Positions 1-7,234 of a DNA stretch of 47,689 bases are shown here, one piece after another. The position numbers were made by a program, and so were the translations under genes. How positions within the stretch are numbered: the first letter of the stretch is position 1; each line of letters opens with the position of its first letter. This DNA is from an uncultured Oscillibacter sp. GTDB taxonomy: Bacteria; Bacillota; Clostridia; Oscillospirales; Oscillospiraceae. The notes beneath the pieces are model-generated. The model was not told the origin of the DNA. It saw nothing but the letters and a program-made list of their open reading frames with translations, and made no database searches. The DNA is taken from assembly GCA_910583785.1 (NCBI GenBank), contig CAJTZK010000001.1:314208-361896 (forward strand), read 5' to 3'.

Positions 1-930
1 GCGTCCTCCGCCGAAGCCGCCGCCACGGCTCCCTCCAAAGGAACCGCCGCCAGAGCGTCCTCCGCCGAAGCCGCCGCCCCGGCCGAAGGAACCTCCGCCA
101 GTCCGGCCGCCCCCAAAAGAGCCTCCGCCTCTAAACGGTCCGGGGCCGGGTCCAAAGGGACCCCCCGGCCCTCCCGGGGGACGGGGCGGGCGTCTCCGGT
201 ACCACCCCGGCCCATGCCAGAAGAGGATGGGGCGGAACACCACCGGGGGCGAAGGCATCCCGCCATAGCGGCCATACCAGGTGTCGTAGCGCATCCGGTC
301 CGCCACACTGGAAATGACCAAAAACACTACCAGCAGCGGCAGGAGCGTCAGCAGGACCGCCGCGGCATCCACGCCGCCATAGGCTCCGCTGGAAGCCTCG
401 TCCCCAAACAGGCTGTGGACATGGACAAACAGATTCAAAACGGCTCCGCCGTAGTCCCCCGCCTCGAAGCCCTCATAGAGGTAGCGGTTGAGGTAACCGG
501 ATTCCTGGCCGCCAAAGCGGTCGTAAAACCTGCCGCTGGACCGCAGATAGCTGTCCTGCGCGCCAAGGCTCATGACCAGGATAGCGTCGTCCTCCCCCAG
601 CTCCAGGACCCCGGCCCATTCCCAGGCGGCGTCCTCCAAATTCCCCGGGTCCTCCGCCAGCGTTACCACCGCCAGAATGCTGTGGCCCAGCTGGTCCCAG
701 TTGGCGTTGTAAAGGCTCAGGCGTTTTTCCGTCTGAGGGGAAAGAACCCCCGCCCGGTCTTCAATGTACCGCTCAAAGGGGGCGGTGGAGAGGCCGCCGT
801 CAAAGGGCGCGCCCCCCATCTCCGGCTGAGGGGTCCAGGACGCCTTCCGCGCCTGCCCCAAGCCAATGCCCGCCAGGATGGCCAGGACCATAAAGGCCGC
901 TGCCACCGAGCGTTTCCGTAAGAATTTCAT
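1..930 (-). CDS. TPM-domain membrane protein with Gly-rich tail (C-terminus off the left edge)
   Basis: Partial: the reading frame is open to the left edge, so the C-terminus is missing. The protein starts MKFLRKRSVAAAF, has an N-terminal signal/anchor (about residues 8-26), then a TPM domain (residues 50-175, with the usual FERYIEDRAGVLS entry and an acidic LELGEDDAILVM core). A membrane helix follows at about 193-212. The tail is Arg/Pro/Gly rich and becomes GGGFGGGRSGGGS repeats, encoded by a repeat with a period of about 54 bp at the very edge. This is the build of YgcG/TPM_phosphatase proteins, whose role is poorly known (phosphatase activity for some homologues, respiratory-complex repair for others). 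The ATG lies 4 bp after the stop of the XRE gene, so the two are probably cotranscribed. Function beyond the fold is not claimed. Confidence 0.85.
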   Translation of the reverse strand, partial: MKFLRKRSVAAAFMVLAILAGIGLGQARKASWTPQPEMGGAPFDGGLSTAPFERYIEDRAGVLSPQTEKRLSLYNANWDQLGHSILAVVTLAEDPGNLEDAAWEWAGVLELGEDDAILVMSLGAQDSYLRSSGRFYDRFGGQESGYLNRYLYEGFEAGDYGGAVLNLFVHVHSLFGDEASSGAYGGVDAAAVLLTLLPLLVVFLVISSVADRMRYDTWYGRYGGMPSPPVVFRPILFWHGPGWYRRRPPRPPGGPGGPFGPGPGPFRGGGSFGGGRTGGGSFGRGGGFGGGRSGGGSFGGSRGGGFGGGR

Positions 931-934
931 AGGC

Positions 935-1171
935 TCAATCCTCTGCCTTGCTTGTATGGAAGTCCGGCGCGTCCGTCCGGCCCACCAGGTAGTCGATGGA
1001 TACTTGGTAATAATCCGCTAAAACCATCAGGGTCGCAAGTTTGGGTTCGCTCTGGCCTGTCTCGTAATTTTGATAGCCCCGGAAGGACATACCCAGAATT
1101 TCCGCCAGCTCCCGTTGATAAATTCTGCGTCCCTCCCGCAATTCTTTTAGGCGTTTGGCGAGTATTTGCAT
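935..1171 (-). CDS. XRE-family HTH transcriptional regulator (Cro/CI type)
   Basis: A 78-residue single-domain DNA-binding protein. The HTH covers residues 4-62: RLKELREGR, then QRELAEILGMSFRGYQNYE as the helix-turn-helix, and the typical C-terminal signature LADYYQVSIDYLVGRTD. It is divergent from a small gene, and the 71-bp gap contains two inverted repeats that are good operator candidates, so autoregulation and control of the divergent gene are likely. It overlaps nothing and runs directly into the TPM gene. A weak AGAGG site precedes the ATG. The identification of the family is firm; the target is inferred. Confidence 0.9.
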   Translation of the reverse strand: MQILAKRLKELREGRRIYQRELAEILGMSFRGYQNYETGQSEPKLATLMVLADYYQVSIDYLVGRTDAPDFHTSKAED

Positions 1172-1188
1172 AATGCACCTCTCGACAG

Positions 1189-1223
1189 ACCTAATTTAGG
1201 TGTGTTAGATATACCTATATCTA
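1189..1223. promoter_or_regulatory. Two inverted repeats between divergent genes (candidate XRE operators)
   Basis: The first dyad is ACCTAA/TTAGGT with one base between the arms (1189-1201). The second is TAGATATA/TATATCTA with CC between the arms (1206-1223), ending 19 bp before the ATG of the plus-strand gene. Both arms are perfect. The position between the XRE gene and the divergent small gene is what a Cro/CI-type repressor would use. Binding by the neighbouring XRE protein is inference. Confidence 0.55.
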
Positions 1224-1242
1224 GTATATAGGAGGTATCCCC

Positions 1243-1491
1243 ATGACCAGTCTCATGCAGCTATTGATGGATTACACCCATAACGAGCGCATTCCCCGCT
1301 GCCTGGACCGCAAATCTTACGACCTCTCGAAATCCCTGGAAGAAAAGCACCTTGCCGCCTTGAAGGAGGGCCTCTCCGGGGAACACGTGGCGTCTCTGGA
1401 ACGGTATCAGCAGGCCCTGGAGGACAGCCGTTCCTTGGAGCTGGAAGCCATGTTCCTGGCCGCCTTTTCCGTGGCCCGGGAGCTCCGGTAG
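1243..1491 (+). CDS. Small alpha-helical protein, DUF6809-like
   Basis: An 82-residue acidic helical protein (MTSLMQLLMDY..., ending LEAMFLAAFSVARELR) with no signal peptide or membrane segment. Its pattern, with a short N-terminal segment, a central coiled stretch and a C-terminal hydrophobic helix holding FxxAFxxA, resembles the DUF6809 small proteins common in Clostridia, but this is from memory and weak. A strong AGGAGG site sits 7 bp before the ATG. It is divergently paired with an XRE regulator, an arrangement also seen in small mobile or regulatory modules. No function assigned. Confidence 0.6.
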   Translation: MTSLMQLLMDYTHNERIPRCLDRKSYDLSKSLEEKHLAALKEGLSGEHVASLERYQQALEDSRSLELEAMFLAAFSVARELR

Positions 1492-1603
1492 GCGGACCCG
1501 TAGGGGCAGACCTATGTGTCCGCCCGGTTCTTCGACCGCCGTTCTACCGGCAGGAGGTTCCCGGCGGGGCCAGGCGGACACGCAGGTCCGCCCCTACGGA
1601 CCG
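1491..1603. repeat. Imperfect long inverted repeat (REP/MITE-like intergenic element)
   Basis: The left arm, starting ACCCGTAGGGGCAGACC at 1497, and the right arm, whose reverse complement starts GGTCCGTAGGGGCGGACC, are about 28 bp each with a few mismatches. They flank about 45 bp. The element fills the gap between the convergent small gene and telA and begins at the stop codon of the former. In RNA it would fold into a long hairpin that could terminate both genes. Similar GTAGGGGCGGACC elements are familiar as dispersed repeats in Oscillospiraceae, but copy number cannot be checked here. Confidence 0.6.
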
Positions 1604-1619
1604 TTTTGCCGGTAGGCGT

Positions 1620-2786
1620 TTATTTGTGCAGCTCCATCAGCTTCGCCCGGAGTTCGCCCTCGATGCGGCCCAGCTCCACCTCGGCTTCCTTCCGTTTCTG
1701 CGCGCCCTCCCGCTGGATGTTCAGCACCTCGTCCAGGGTGGAGATCAGCTGCTGGTTCGTGTGCTGGAGGGTCTCGATGCTCACCACGCTGCGCTCCGCC
1801 TCCTTGGCGGTCTGGATGGTGCCCATTTTCAGCATGTCGGCGTTCTTTTTCAGAAGCTCGTTGGTCATCTCCGTCACCGCGCTCTGGGCGGCGGTGGCCT
1901 GGCGCCCGTGCTCCATCCCCAGGGCCAGGACCATCTGGCTCTTCCACAGGGGGATGGTGTTCACCAGGGAGGACTGGATTTTCTCCACCATCAGCGTGTC
2001 GTTGTTCTGGAGCAGCCGGGTCTGGGGGCCCATCTGGATGGAGATCATCCTCGTCAGCTCCAGGTCGTGGAGCTTCTTTTCAAACCGCTCGCACATCTGC
2101 ACCAGGTCGTTGTACCGCTGGGCGTCCTCCTGGGCCCCGGACTGCTCCGCCTTGACCCGGAGGGCGGGGAGCTCGCTGGCCCGGACCTCCGCCAGTTTCT
2201 TCTTCCCCGCCAGGATATACATGGTCAGCTCTTTGTAGTACTTGAGGTTCAGCTCATACATCTGGTCGAACATGGCCACGTCCTTCATCAGGGTCACCTG
2301 GTGCTGTTCCAGCTCCCGGACGATCTTATCCACGTTGCTTTCGACCTTGGAATATTGGGCCTTCATGACCTCCAGCTTGTTCCCGGCCTTCTTGAGCTTC
2401 CCGAAGAAGCCCTTTTTCTCCTCCTCCTCGCCAAAGCCCTTCAGCTCCACCACCAGCTCGGAGAGGGACTTGCCCACCTCGCCCAGGTCCTTGGTGCGTA
2501 CGGAGGCCAGGGCGCTTTCCGAGAAACCCGCTACGTTCTTCTGGGCCGCCGCGCCGTATTGCAGGATGAGGTTGGAGTCCATCACGTCGATCTTCTTGGA
2601 GAAGTCCTCCACGGCCTTCTTCTCCGCCTCGGAGAGCATGGAGTCATCCAGCTCCACGGGCTTTACCTCCGGCTTTTCCGGCTCGGGCGCGGCGGGGGTG
2701 GCCGCGGGCTCCAGGGTCAGCTCCGGCACAGGGGCCGCAGCCGCCGCGGGCTCCAGGGTCAGCTCGGGAATCATATTATCACTCAT
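1620..2786 (-). CDS. telA: Toxic anion resistance protein, TelA/KlaA family
   Basis: A 388-residue soluble protein of the TelA family (tellurite or toxic-anion resistance; biochemical role unknown). The first 50 residues are a low-complexity Pro/Glu/Ala tail with PELTLEPAA occurring twice. The rest is the all-helical TelA domain: an IDVMDSNLILQYGAAAQKN entry, the SVRTKDLGEVG segment, and long coiled helices ending in LRAKLMELHK. It is the last gene of a tight operon in which its start overlaps the upstream stop by 8 bp. The operon begins with an XpaC-like protein, a pairing seen often in Firmicutes. In many hosts the pair is linked to envelope stress rather than tellurite. A GAGG site precedes the ATG. 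Confidence 0.9.
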   Translation of the reverse strand: MSDNMIPELTLEPAAAAAPVPELTLEPAATPAAPEPEKPEVKPVELDDSMLSEAEKKAVEDFSKKIDVMDSNLILQYGAAAQKNVAGFSESALASVRTKDLGEVGKSLSELVVELKGFGEEEEKKGFFGKLKKAGNKLEVMKAQYSKVESNVDKIVRELEQHQVTLMKDVAMFDQMYELNLKYYKELTMYILAGKKKLAEVRASELPALRVKAEQSGAQEDAQRYNDLVQMCERFEKKLHDLELTRMISIQMGPQTRLLQNNDTLMVEKIQSSLVNTIPLWKSQMVLALGMEHGRQATAAQSAVTEMTNELLKKNADMLKMGTIQTAKEAERSVVSIETLQHTNQQLISTLDEVLNIQREGAQKRKEAEVELGRIEGELRAKLMELHK

Positions 2787-2985
2787 AGTCGTCTTCCTCC
2801 ACCAGCAGAATGTGTTCCTCCTTTTGGATTCCGATTATCCCGTGGAGGACGGAGACCGCCATCCACACGCATCCGGTCACCAGGTGCAGGGGGTCCCGCT
2901 CCTTCTTGGCCAGGTAGAAATAGCCCCCGGAGAGCATGCCCTCCAGAATGGAGAGGAACAGGTAAACGGGATTCCGGTTTTTCAT
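2779..2985 (-). CDS. Small membrane protein of the XpaC-TelA operon
   Basis: A 68-residue protein with two hydrophobic segments (about 7-25, YLFLSILEGMLSGGYFYLA, and 35-52, LVTGCVWMAVSVLHGIIG) joined by a charged loop, and an acidic tail. It has its own AAGGAGG site, starts in an ATGA overlap with the gene before it and overlaps telA by 8 bp, so translation is probably coupled. It resembles the gene before it in size class and topology. No family recognised; its place argues for a partner of TelA/XpaC at the membrane. Confidence 0.75.
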   Translation of the reverse strand: MKNRNPVYLFLSILEGMLSGGYFYLAKKERDPLHLVTGCVWMAVSVLHGIIGIQKEEHILLVEEDDYE

Positions 2986-3359
2986 AACGCTTCCTCCTTC
3001 ATTTGTTTCTCCGCCCGGAGGACCCGGACGGTCCTCACCGCGTAAACCACGCTGATCAAAACCCAGCTGGCCGCCAAAAATGTGTGAAAGCCGTCCGGCT
3101 CGGTCACAGCCCTATGCGTCTGGACCACGGCCACCACGAGGAAAGCCGCAGTCATGGAAGGGGTCCACCCGCACTTCCCGTTCCGGCCCGCCCGGTAGTC
3201 CCGGACCCAGGCCCAGCCCTCCCAGGCCGCCAGGGCCAGCAGGCACGCTCCGGTTAGGACGTAGAAGCCCATCTCCTGGTCCCAGGCCGCCCACAGGAAC
3301 AGCGCGCCGCATGACGCGTACAGGACCGTGTCCACCGCCTTCACCGTCAGGTTTTTCAT
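2982..3359 (-). CDS. Small multi-pass membrane protein of the XpaC-TelA operon
   Basis: A 125-residue protein with about four membrane segments (TVLYASCGALFLWAAW, MGFYVLTGACLLALAAWEGW, MTAAFLVVAVVQT, FLAASWVLISVVYAVRTV) and a basic C-terminus. A TAAGGAGG site precedes the ATG and the stop overlaps the next start (ATGA). No family recognised. It lies between the xpaC-like gene and a second small membrane protein, and is translated together with them. Confidence 0.75.
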   Translation of the reverse strand: MKNLTVKAVDTVLYASCGALFLWAAWDQEMGFYVLTGACLLALAAWEGWAWVRDYRAGRNGKCGWTPSMTAAFLVVAVVQTHRAVTEPDGFHTFLAASWVLISVVYAVRTVRVLRAEKQMKEEAL

Positions 3360-3390
3360 GGCGCTTCCTCCTTATTTACATTCCGGGGGG

Positions 3391-4110
3391 TTATAACTCC
3401 AGCCGGATATCCGTACCGTCCTCCTGAACCGGGTCCGCTTTCATCTCCGGCTCCGTCAGGCCCTCCCGGGCAAGCAGGGTCTCCATCACCTGGATGTCGG
3501 CGGAGATGTCCAGGGCGTCGGAGCCATAGAGGGCGTCCAGCTGCTTCTCAAAGGCTTTGACAATGGTTTTCAGCATGTCCTCCACCTTGGTTTTCGTGCC
3601 GTCGATGTTCTCCCCGGAGACCCCAGCGCCGCTCATGCGGTCGTAGGCGTTGAGGAGCTTCAACGTGGTGGGCAGGTAGTAGTTCATGAACTGGCGGATC
3701 TGGGGCAGCTTGGCCGGGTCGTCCTTCACCGCCTGGAAAATCTTCTCCGACACCTGGCCCAGCCGCACGATGGCGGTGGAGACGCCGGGGTCGGCGATGT
3801 TGTCGTCCAGCCGCTTCATCTCGTCCAGGGCCAGCTTCCCATCCTTGATGGCCTTATCCAGCTCCGGGTTTCCCGTGGAGGGCTCCGGTTTGGGCTTTTG
3901 GGGGGCCTCCTCTTTTTTCTCCGCTTCAGCGGGCCCGGCCGCGGCTCCCCCGCCCTGGCAGATTCCGTTCACCAGCAGGAACACCCCCGCCGACACCGCC
4001 GCCATCAGGGCGATGGCCGTATAGGAATACAGGGGCAGGAACAGCCCGCCCAGCAGCCACAGCACCCCCACGGCGTAAAAGGGGGCGGCGGGCTTTCGTC
4101 TGGCCGTCAT
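3391..4110 (-). CDS. xpaC: XpaC-like protein (5-bromo-4-chloroindolyl phosphate hydrolysis family)
   Basis: A 239-residue protein with a positively charged start, two adjacent membrane helices (about 10-50, FYAVGVLWLLGGLFLP and ALMAAVSAGVFLLVNGI), a Pro/Glu-rich linker and a C-terminal helical domain. That domain contains LDKAIKDGKLALDEMKRLDDNI and the QIRQFMNYYLPTTLKLLNAYDRM motif typical of XpaC (PF10112). I chose the ATG at 4110 and not the in-frame ATG 30 bp upstream because TGGAGG lies 9 bp before it. Family members are named for a phosphatase screen but are not proven enzymes. The gene heads the operon with two small membrane proteins and telA, and has a good sigma-A promoter upstream. 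Confidence 0.87.
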   Translation of the reverse strand: MTARRKPAAPFYAVGVLWLLGGLFLPLYSYTAIALMAAVSAGVFLLVNGICQGGGAAAGPAEAEKKEEAPQKPKPEPSTGNPELDKAIKDGKLALDEMKRLDDNIADPGVSTAIVRLGQVSEKIFQAVKDDPAKLPQIRQFMNYYLPTTLKLLNAYDRMSGAGVSGENIDGTKTKVEDMLKTIVKAFEKQLDALYGSDALDISADIQVMETLLAREGLTEPEMKADPVQEDGTDIRLEL

Positions 4111-4150
4111 AGAAGGACCTCCATTCGTCACACAGTTCACAAGTTAGTAT

Positions 4151-4180
4151 ATTATACTCCCCCAACGGGTATTTGGTCAA
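4151..4180 (-). promoter_or_regulatory. Sigma-A promoter of the xpaC-telA operon
   Basis: Reading leftward: TTGACC, an 18-bp spacer, then a perfect TATAAT. It lies about 40 bp before the xpaC start, and no other open frame intervenes. Confidence 0.75.
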
Positions 4181-4220
4181 GCCGGAAGGGTACAAATTCA
4201 CAGTAAATTCCAAAAAGACG

Positions 4221-4242
4221 AAAACGCCCCGGAGGGCGTTTT
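4221..4242 (-). terminator. Rho-independent terminator after the DUF6512 gene
   Basis: AAAACGCCC and GGGCGTTTT arms around a short loop, followed on the minus strand by CGTCTTTTT. The hairpin starts at the stop codon of the upstream gene and separates it from the xpaC promoter. Confidence 0.8.
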
Positions 4243-4775
4243 CAGGGAATGCCGTATACTCCCGTCACCGGGTCCCGCCATAGGGGCAGCCGCACCGGGT
4301 GGAAGGTGCACCATACAAAGCAAAAGGCCAGGCCCCACAGCGCCGCCAGCCCCAAAATCTGCATCCATCCGGCGGAGAGCTTCCCCCGGCGGAGCAGGGC
4401 GAAGTCCAGCAGGAAAGCCCCCAGGTCCGCCAGATAGAAAATGGCGATATTCACCCAAGTGACGCTGCGGCCCAGGGCACCCGTATAGGTATAGAAGAGG
4501 ACGGGAACCAGCGCCAGCCCCGCCAGGGTGCTGAGAGCCCGGACCGCCAAAAAGTCCGGGTAATTCCGGCCCAGCAGGCAGGCCTGGAGCACGGAGAAGA
4601 GGAACAAGGGCACAAAGAGGAGCTTCATGTGCTCCCAGGTGGACTCGTTGACGGCGGAGACGCAGGCCGCCAGGACGCTGCCCCCGCTCCACTCGTAGGC
4701 AAAGTGCAGGAGCGTCCCCAGCGCTCCCGTGAACAAAAAGCCTCCCAGTTCCCAAAAGAACAGCTTCCGCCTCAT
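4242..4775 (-). CDS. DUF6512 family integral membrane protein
   Basis: A 177-residue protein with about five or six membrane helices, starting MRRKLFFWELGGFLFTGALG. The segment VSAVNESTWEHMKLLFVPLF, with its NESxWEHxK motif near a membrane face, is the hallmark of DUF6512. The function of this family is unknown. I selected the ATG at 4775 because GGAGG lies 10 bp upstream; the same frame stays open much further upstream, but that part is antisense-like sequence at the end of argS. It ends in a strong terminator. About 210 bp separate it from argS, with a G/C-rich hairpin in between. Confidence 0.8.
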   Translation of the reverse strand: MRRKLFFWELGGFLFTGALGTLLHFAYEWSGGSVLAACVSAVNESTWEHMKLLFVPLFLFSVLQACLLGRNYPDFLAVRALSTLAGLALVPVLFYTYTGALGRSVTWVNIAIFYLADLGAFLLDFALLRRGKLSAGWMQILGLAALWGLAFCFVWCTFHPVRLPLWRDPVTGVYGIP

Positions 4776-4934
4776 AAAACCAGCCTCCGCCCAATGAAGT
4801 CGCGGCCAGGCCGCCTCTCCATTCTGTGCGGAGGCTGGCAGAATTATGCGCGGCTGGCAAAAAACGCCGCTCCAGCACGCCCTCCGCCAGGGCGCGCCCC
4901 TGTCCTCCGGGTACTCTTCCCCCCGGCAGGCAGG

Positions 4935-4972
4935 GGCCCCCAGAGGCAAAGCCTCCAGGAGCCCCCTTATCC
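4935..4972. repeat. Intergenic hairpin after argS
   Basis: On the minus strand GGGGGCTCC...GAGGC, a TTT loop, then GCCTC...GGGGGCCCC forms a long imperfect stem. There is no U-run, so it is a weak terminator at best. The GAGGCTTTGC core recurs in the hairpin at 8941-8968, which suggests a family of intergenic elements. Confidence 0.45.
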
Positions 4973-4984
4973 CATGGGAACGTA

Positions 4985-6730
4985 TCACATATGCTCCGGG
5001 GCGTCCACGCCGATGAGGGCCAGGCCGTTTTTCAGCACGATCCGGGTGTCGTCCGCCAGCCGGAGCCGGGCGGAGGCCAGGGCGGGAGCCTCCTCCCGGA
5101 TGTGGCAGGCGGTGTAGAACCGATGGAAGCAGCCCGCCAGCTCCATCAGGTAGCGGTTCACGTGGGAGGGGTCGTAGTTCTTGGCCGCGGCCCGGATGGT
5201 ATCCGGCCAGGCGGCCAGCTGCTTGATCAGGACCTCCTCCGCCTCCGCCGTCAGGAGGCTCAGGTCCGCCGTTCCCGGAGCGGGGACCGCCAGGCCCTCC
5301 CCCGCCAGCTTTTCCACCAAGGAGCAGATGCGGGCGTGGGCGTACTCCACGTAGTAGATGGGGTTCTCGGAGTCCTCCCGGACGGCCAGCCCCAGGTCGA
5401 AGTCCATCTGTGTGTCCGGCTTGGCGTTGAAGAACCACCGGGCGGCGTCCACGGGCACCTCGTCCAGCAGGTCCGAGAGGGAGATGGCCTTTCCGGTGCG
5501 CTTGCTCATCTTCACCAGCTCCCCGTCCCGGAGGAGCTTGACCAGCTGCATCAGCACAATGTCCAGCTTCCCGCTGCCGTCCAGACCCAGGGCGTCCAGG
5601 GCCCCCTTCAGCCGGGCCACGTGGCCGTGGTGGTCCGCGCCCCAGATGTTGATGACCCGGTCGAAGCCCCGGGTTTCAAACTTGTTCCGGTGGTAGGCGA
5701 TGTCAGCGGCAAAGTAGGTGTAGAAGCCGTTGGCCCGGCGGAGCACGTCGTCCTTCAGGTCCAGCTTCTCGATGTCCTTTTCCTTCTTCCCGGCCTTGAG
5801 GAGGTTCTCCCGCATGATTTGGGCGGTCTTCAGCCACAGGGCCCCGTCCTTCTCATAGGTCCACCCGGCTTTGGTCAAGAGCTCCGCCGTCTCCGCCACT
5901 GCGCCGCTGTTATGGAGGCTGGACTCATAGAACCAGGTGTCGTACTCAATCTTGTACCGCTGGAGGTCCGCCTTCATCTTGGGCAGGTTCACGGACAGGC
6001 CGTACTCCGCCATGTCGGCCATCCAGAACTCCTCCCGGGTGCTGCCGGGGAAATTCTCTGTCCGGGCCAGGAAGCCCCGGGCCAGTTCCCGGATGTCCTC
6101 CCCCTGGTAGCCGTCCTCCGGGAAGGGGTGCTCCTCCTCCCCGTAGGTCAGCTGCATGCAGCGGGCGTAGATGGACCGGGCGAACTTGTCAATCTGGTGC
6201 CCGGCGTCGTTGACGTAGAACTCCCGGCTGACCTCCGCCCCGCAGGCGGAGAGCACGGAGGCCAGGGTGTCCCCCAGCACGCCGCCCCGGGCGTTGCCCA
6301 TGTGCATGGGCCCGGTGGGGTTTGCGGAGACAAACTCCACCATGATCTTCTGGCCTTTCAGGCTGCCGGAGCGGCCATAGTCCGCCCCCTCGTTCTCCAC
6401 GGCGGCGCAGACTTCCTCATACCACCGGCGGCCCAGCCGGAAGTTCAGGAACCCCGGCCCGGCGATCTCAGCGGAGGCAAAGTAGCTGCCCTCCAGGTCC
6501 ATGTGGTCCAGCAGGGCCTGGGCAATGGCCCGGGGGGGCTGGCGCAGGGCCTTGGAGGCCGCCAGGGCAAAGGTGGTGGTAAAGTCGCCGTTGGCAGCGT
6601 CCCGGGGGACCTCCACCGGGGCGGTGTGCACCTCGGCCTGGGGCAGCTTTCCCGCCTCCGAGGCGGCGCGGTAGGCGGCCATGGCCAGGGCCGCGGCCTG
6701 GTCCTTGGCGTTTTGGATCATGTTCGTCAT
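4985..6730 (-). CDS. argS: Arginyl-tRNA synthetase
   Basis: A 581-residue class I aminoacyl-tRNA synthetase that charges tRNA-Arg in the cytosol. The N-terminal additional domain (residues 1-110) is followed by SANPTGPMHMGNARGG, whose HMGN is the HIGH motif. The catalytic fold contains WGADHHGHVARLKGALDALG, and MSKRTGKAISLSDLLDEV supplies the KMSK loop. The C-terminal anticodon-binding helices end HIREEAPALASARLRLADDTRIVLKNGLALIGVDAPEHM in the standard DALR style. Length is normal. It follows the DUF1934 gene by 33 bp and is probably the last gene of the murI operon. A GAGGG site lies before the ATG. Confidence 0.97.
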   Translation of the reverse strand: MTNMIQNAKDQAAALAMAAYRAASEAGKLPQAEVHTAPVEVPRDAANGDFTTTFALAASKALRQPPRAIAQALLDHMDLEGSYFASAEIAGPGFLNFRLGRRWYEEVCAAVENEGADYGRSGSLKGQKIMVEFVSANPTGPMHMGNARGGVLGDTLASVLSACGAEVSREFYVNDAGHQIDKFARSIYARCMQLTYGEEEHPFPEDGYQGEDIRELARGFLARTENFPGSTREEFWMADMAEYGLSVNLPKMKADLQRYKIEYDTWFYESSLHNSGAVAETAELLTKAGWTYEKDGALWLKTAQIMRENLLKAGKKEKDIEKLDLKDDVLRRANGFYTYFAADIAYHRNKFETRGFDRVINIWGADHHGHVARLKGALDALGLDGSGKLDIVLMQLVKLLRDGELVKMSKRTGKAISLSDLLDEVPVDAARWFFNAKPDTQMDFDLGLAVREDSENPIYYVEYAHARICSLVEKLAGEGLAVPAPGTADLSLLTAEAEEVLIKQLAAWPDTIRAAAKNYDPSHVNRYLMELAGCFHRFYTACHIREEAPALASARLRLADDTRIVLKNGLALIGVDAPEHM

Positions 6731-6763
6731 GGATAAACCCTCTTTCTTCCCGTGTCTTTTGTA

Positions 6764-7234
6764 TCAGGATTGCCCGTTTCCCCGGGCCTCATGCTTTCTT
6801 TTCACGCGGATTTTAAAGGCGTTCCGCCCGGTGACGGAATGCTCCACGGAGATGGAGTAACGCAGGTCCATCAGCCCTCCCTGCTCCGTCAGGCTGTGCC
6901 GCAGGCGGCTGGTCTGGATGCCGATGGACAGCTCGCCGAAGGGCGTCTCATACAGGGAGGTATGCTGCTTCCCCTCCTCAAAGACCATCTGGGAGTTCAC
7001 GCTCCCCGTCCGGCTCAAAATCACCTGGGCGCCCCGGACCTCAAAGGTGGTGGTGGTGCCCTCCAGCCCGGTGAGGGCGCTCTCCTGGTAGGAGAGGAGA
7101 AGCCCCCCCTCCCCGGTGGGCGTCAGGGTGCCCTCGGTCATCAGCTCAATGCTGTCGGGCTCCGAGTCCTCAAAATGCTGCTCCGACCGGATGGTCAGCA
7201 GGACGGGCAGCTTCCTTGTCTCAGTACTGGTCAA
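6764..7234 (-). CDS. DUF1934 beta-barrel protein (YwiB-like), TTG start
   Basis: A 156-residue soluble protein beginning TSTETRKLPVLLTIRSEQ. The body has the DUF1934 pattern: ELMTEGTLTPT, LLLSYQESALTGLEGTTTTFEV, SQMVFEEGKQHTSLYETPFGE and DLRYSISVEHSVTGRNAFKIRVK. The family folds as a lipocalin-like barrel and has no known enzymatic role. The true start is most likely TTG, because GGAGG lies 7 bp before it inside the 3' end of murI and there is no ATG in a suitable place. It therefore overlaps murI by 14 bp. In many Clostridia this gene lies beside argS, as here. Confidence 0.85.
   Translation of the reverse strand: MTSTETRKLPVLLTIRSEQHFEDSEPDSIELMTEGTLTPTGEGGLLLSYQESALTGLEGTTTTFEVRGAQVILSRTGSVNSQMVFEEGKQHTSLYETPFGELSIGIQTSRLRHSLTEQGGLMDLRYSISVEHSVTGRNAFKIRVKRKHEARGNGQS

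Noticed and set aside
935..1491. XRE gene and divergent small protein as a toxin-antitoxin pair
   Set aside because: They are divergent and not in one operon, and the small protein has no toxin-like feature. A repressor-target pair is the simpler reading.
1620..2786. Tellurite-resistance island
   Set aside because: TelA next to XpaC is a common chromosomal pair in Firmicutes; no TerBCDE-type genes or mobile signs are present.
4826..6736. Long open frame antisense to argS
   Set aside because: No recognisable domain, low-complexity shadow composition; argS on the other strand has all family motifs.
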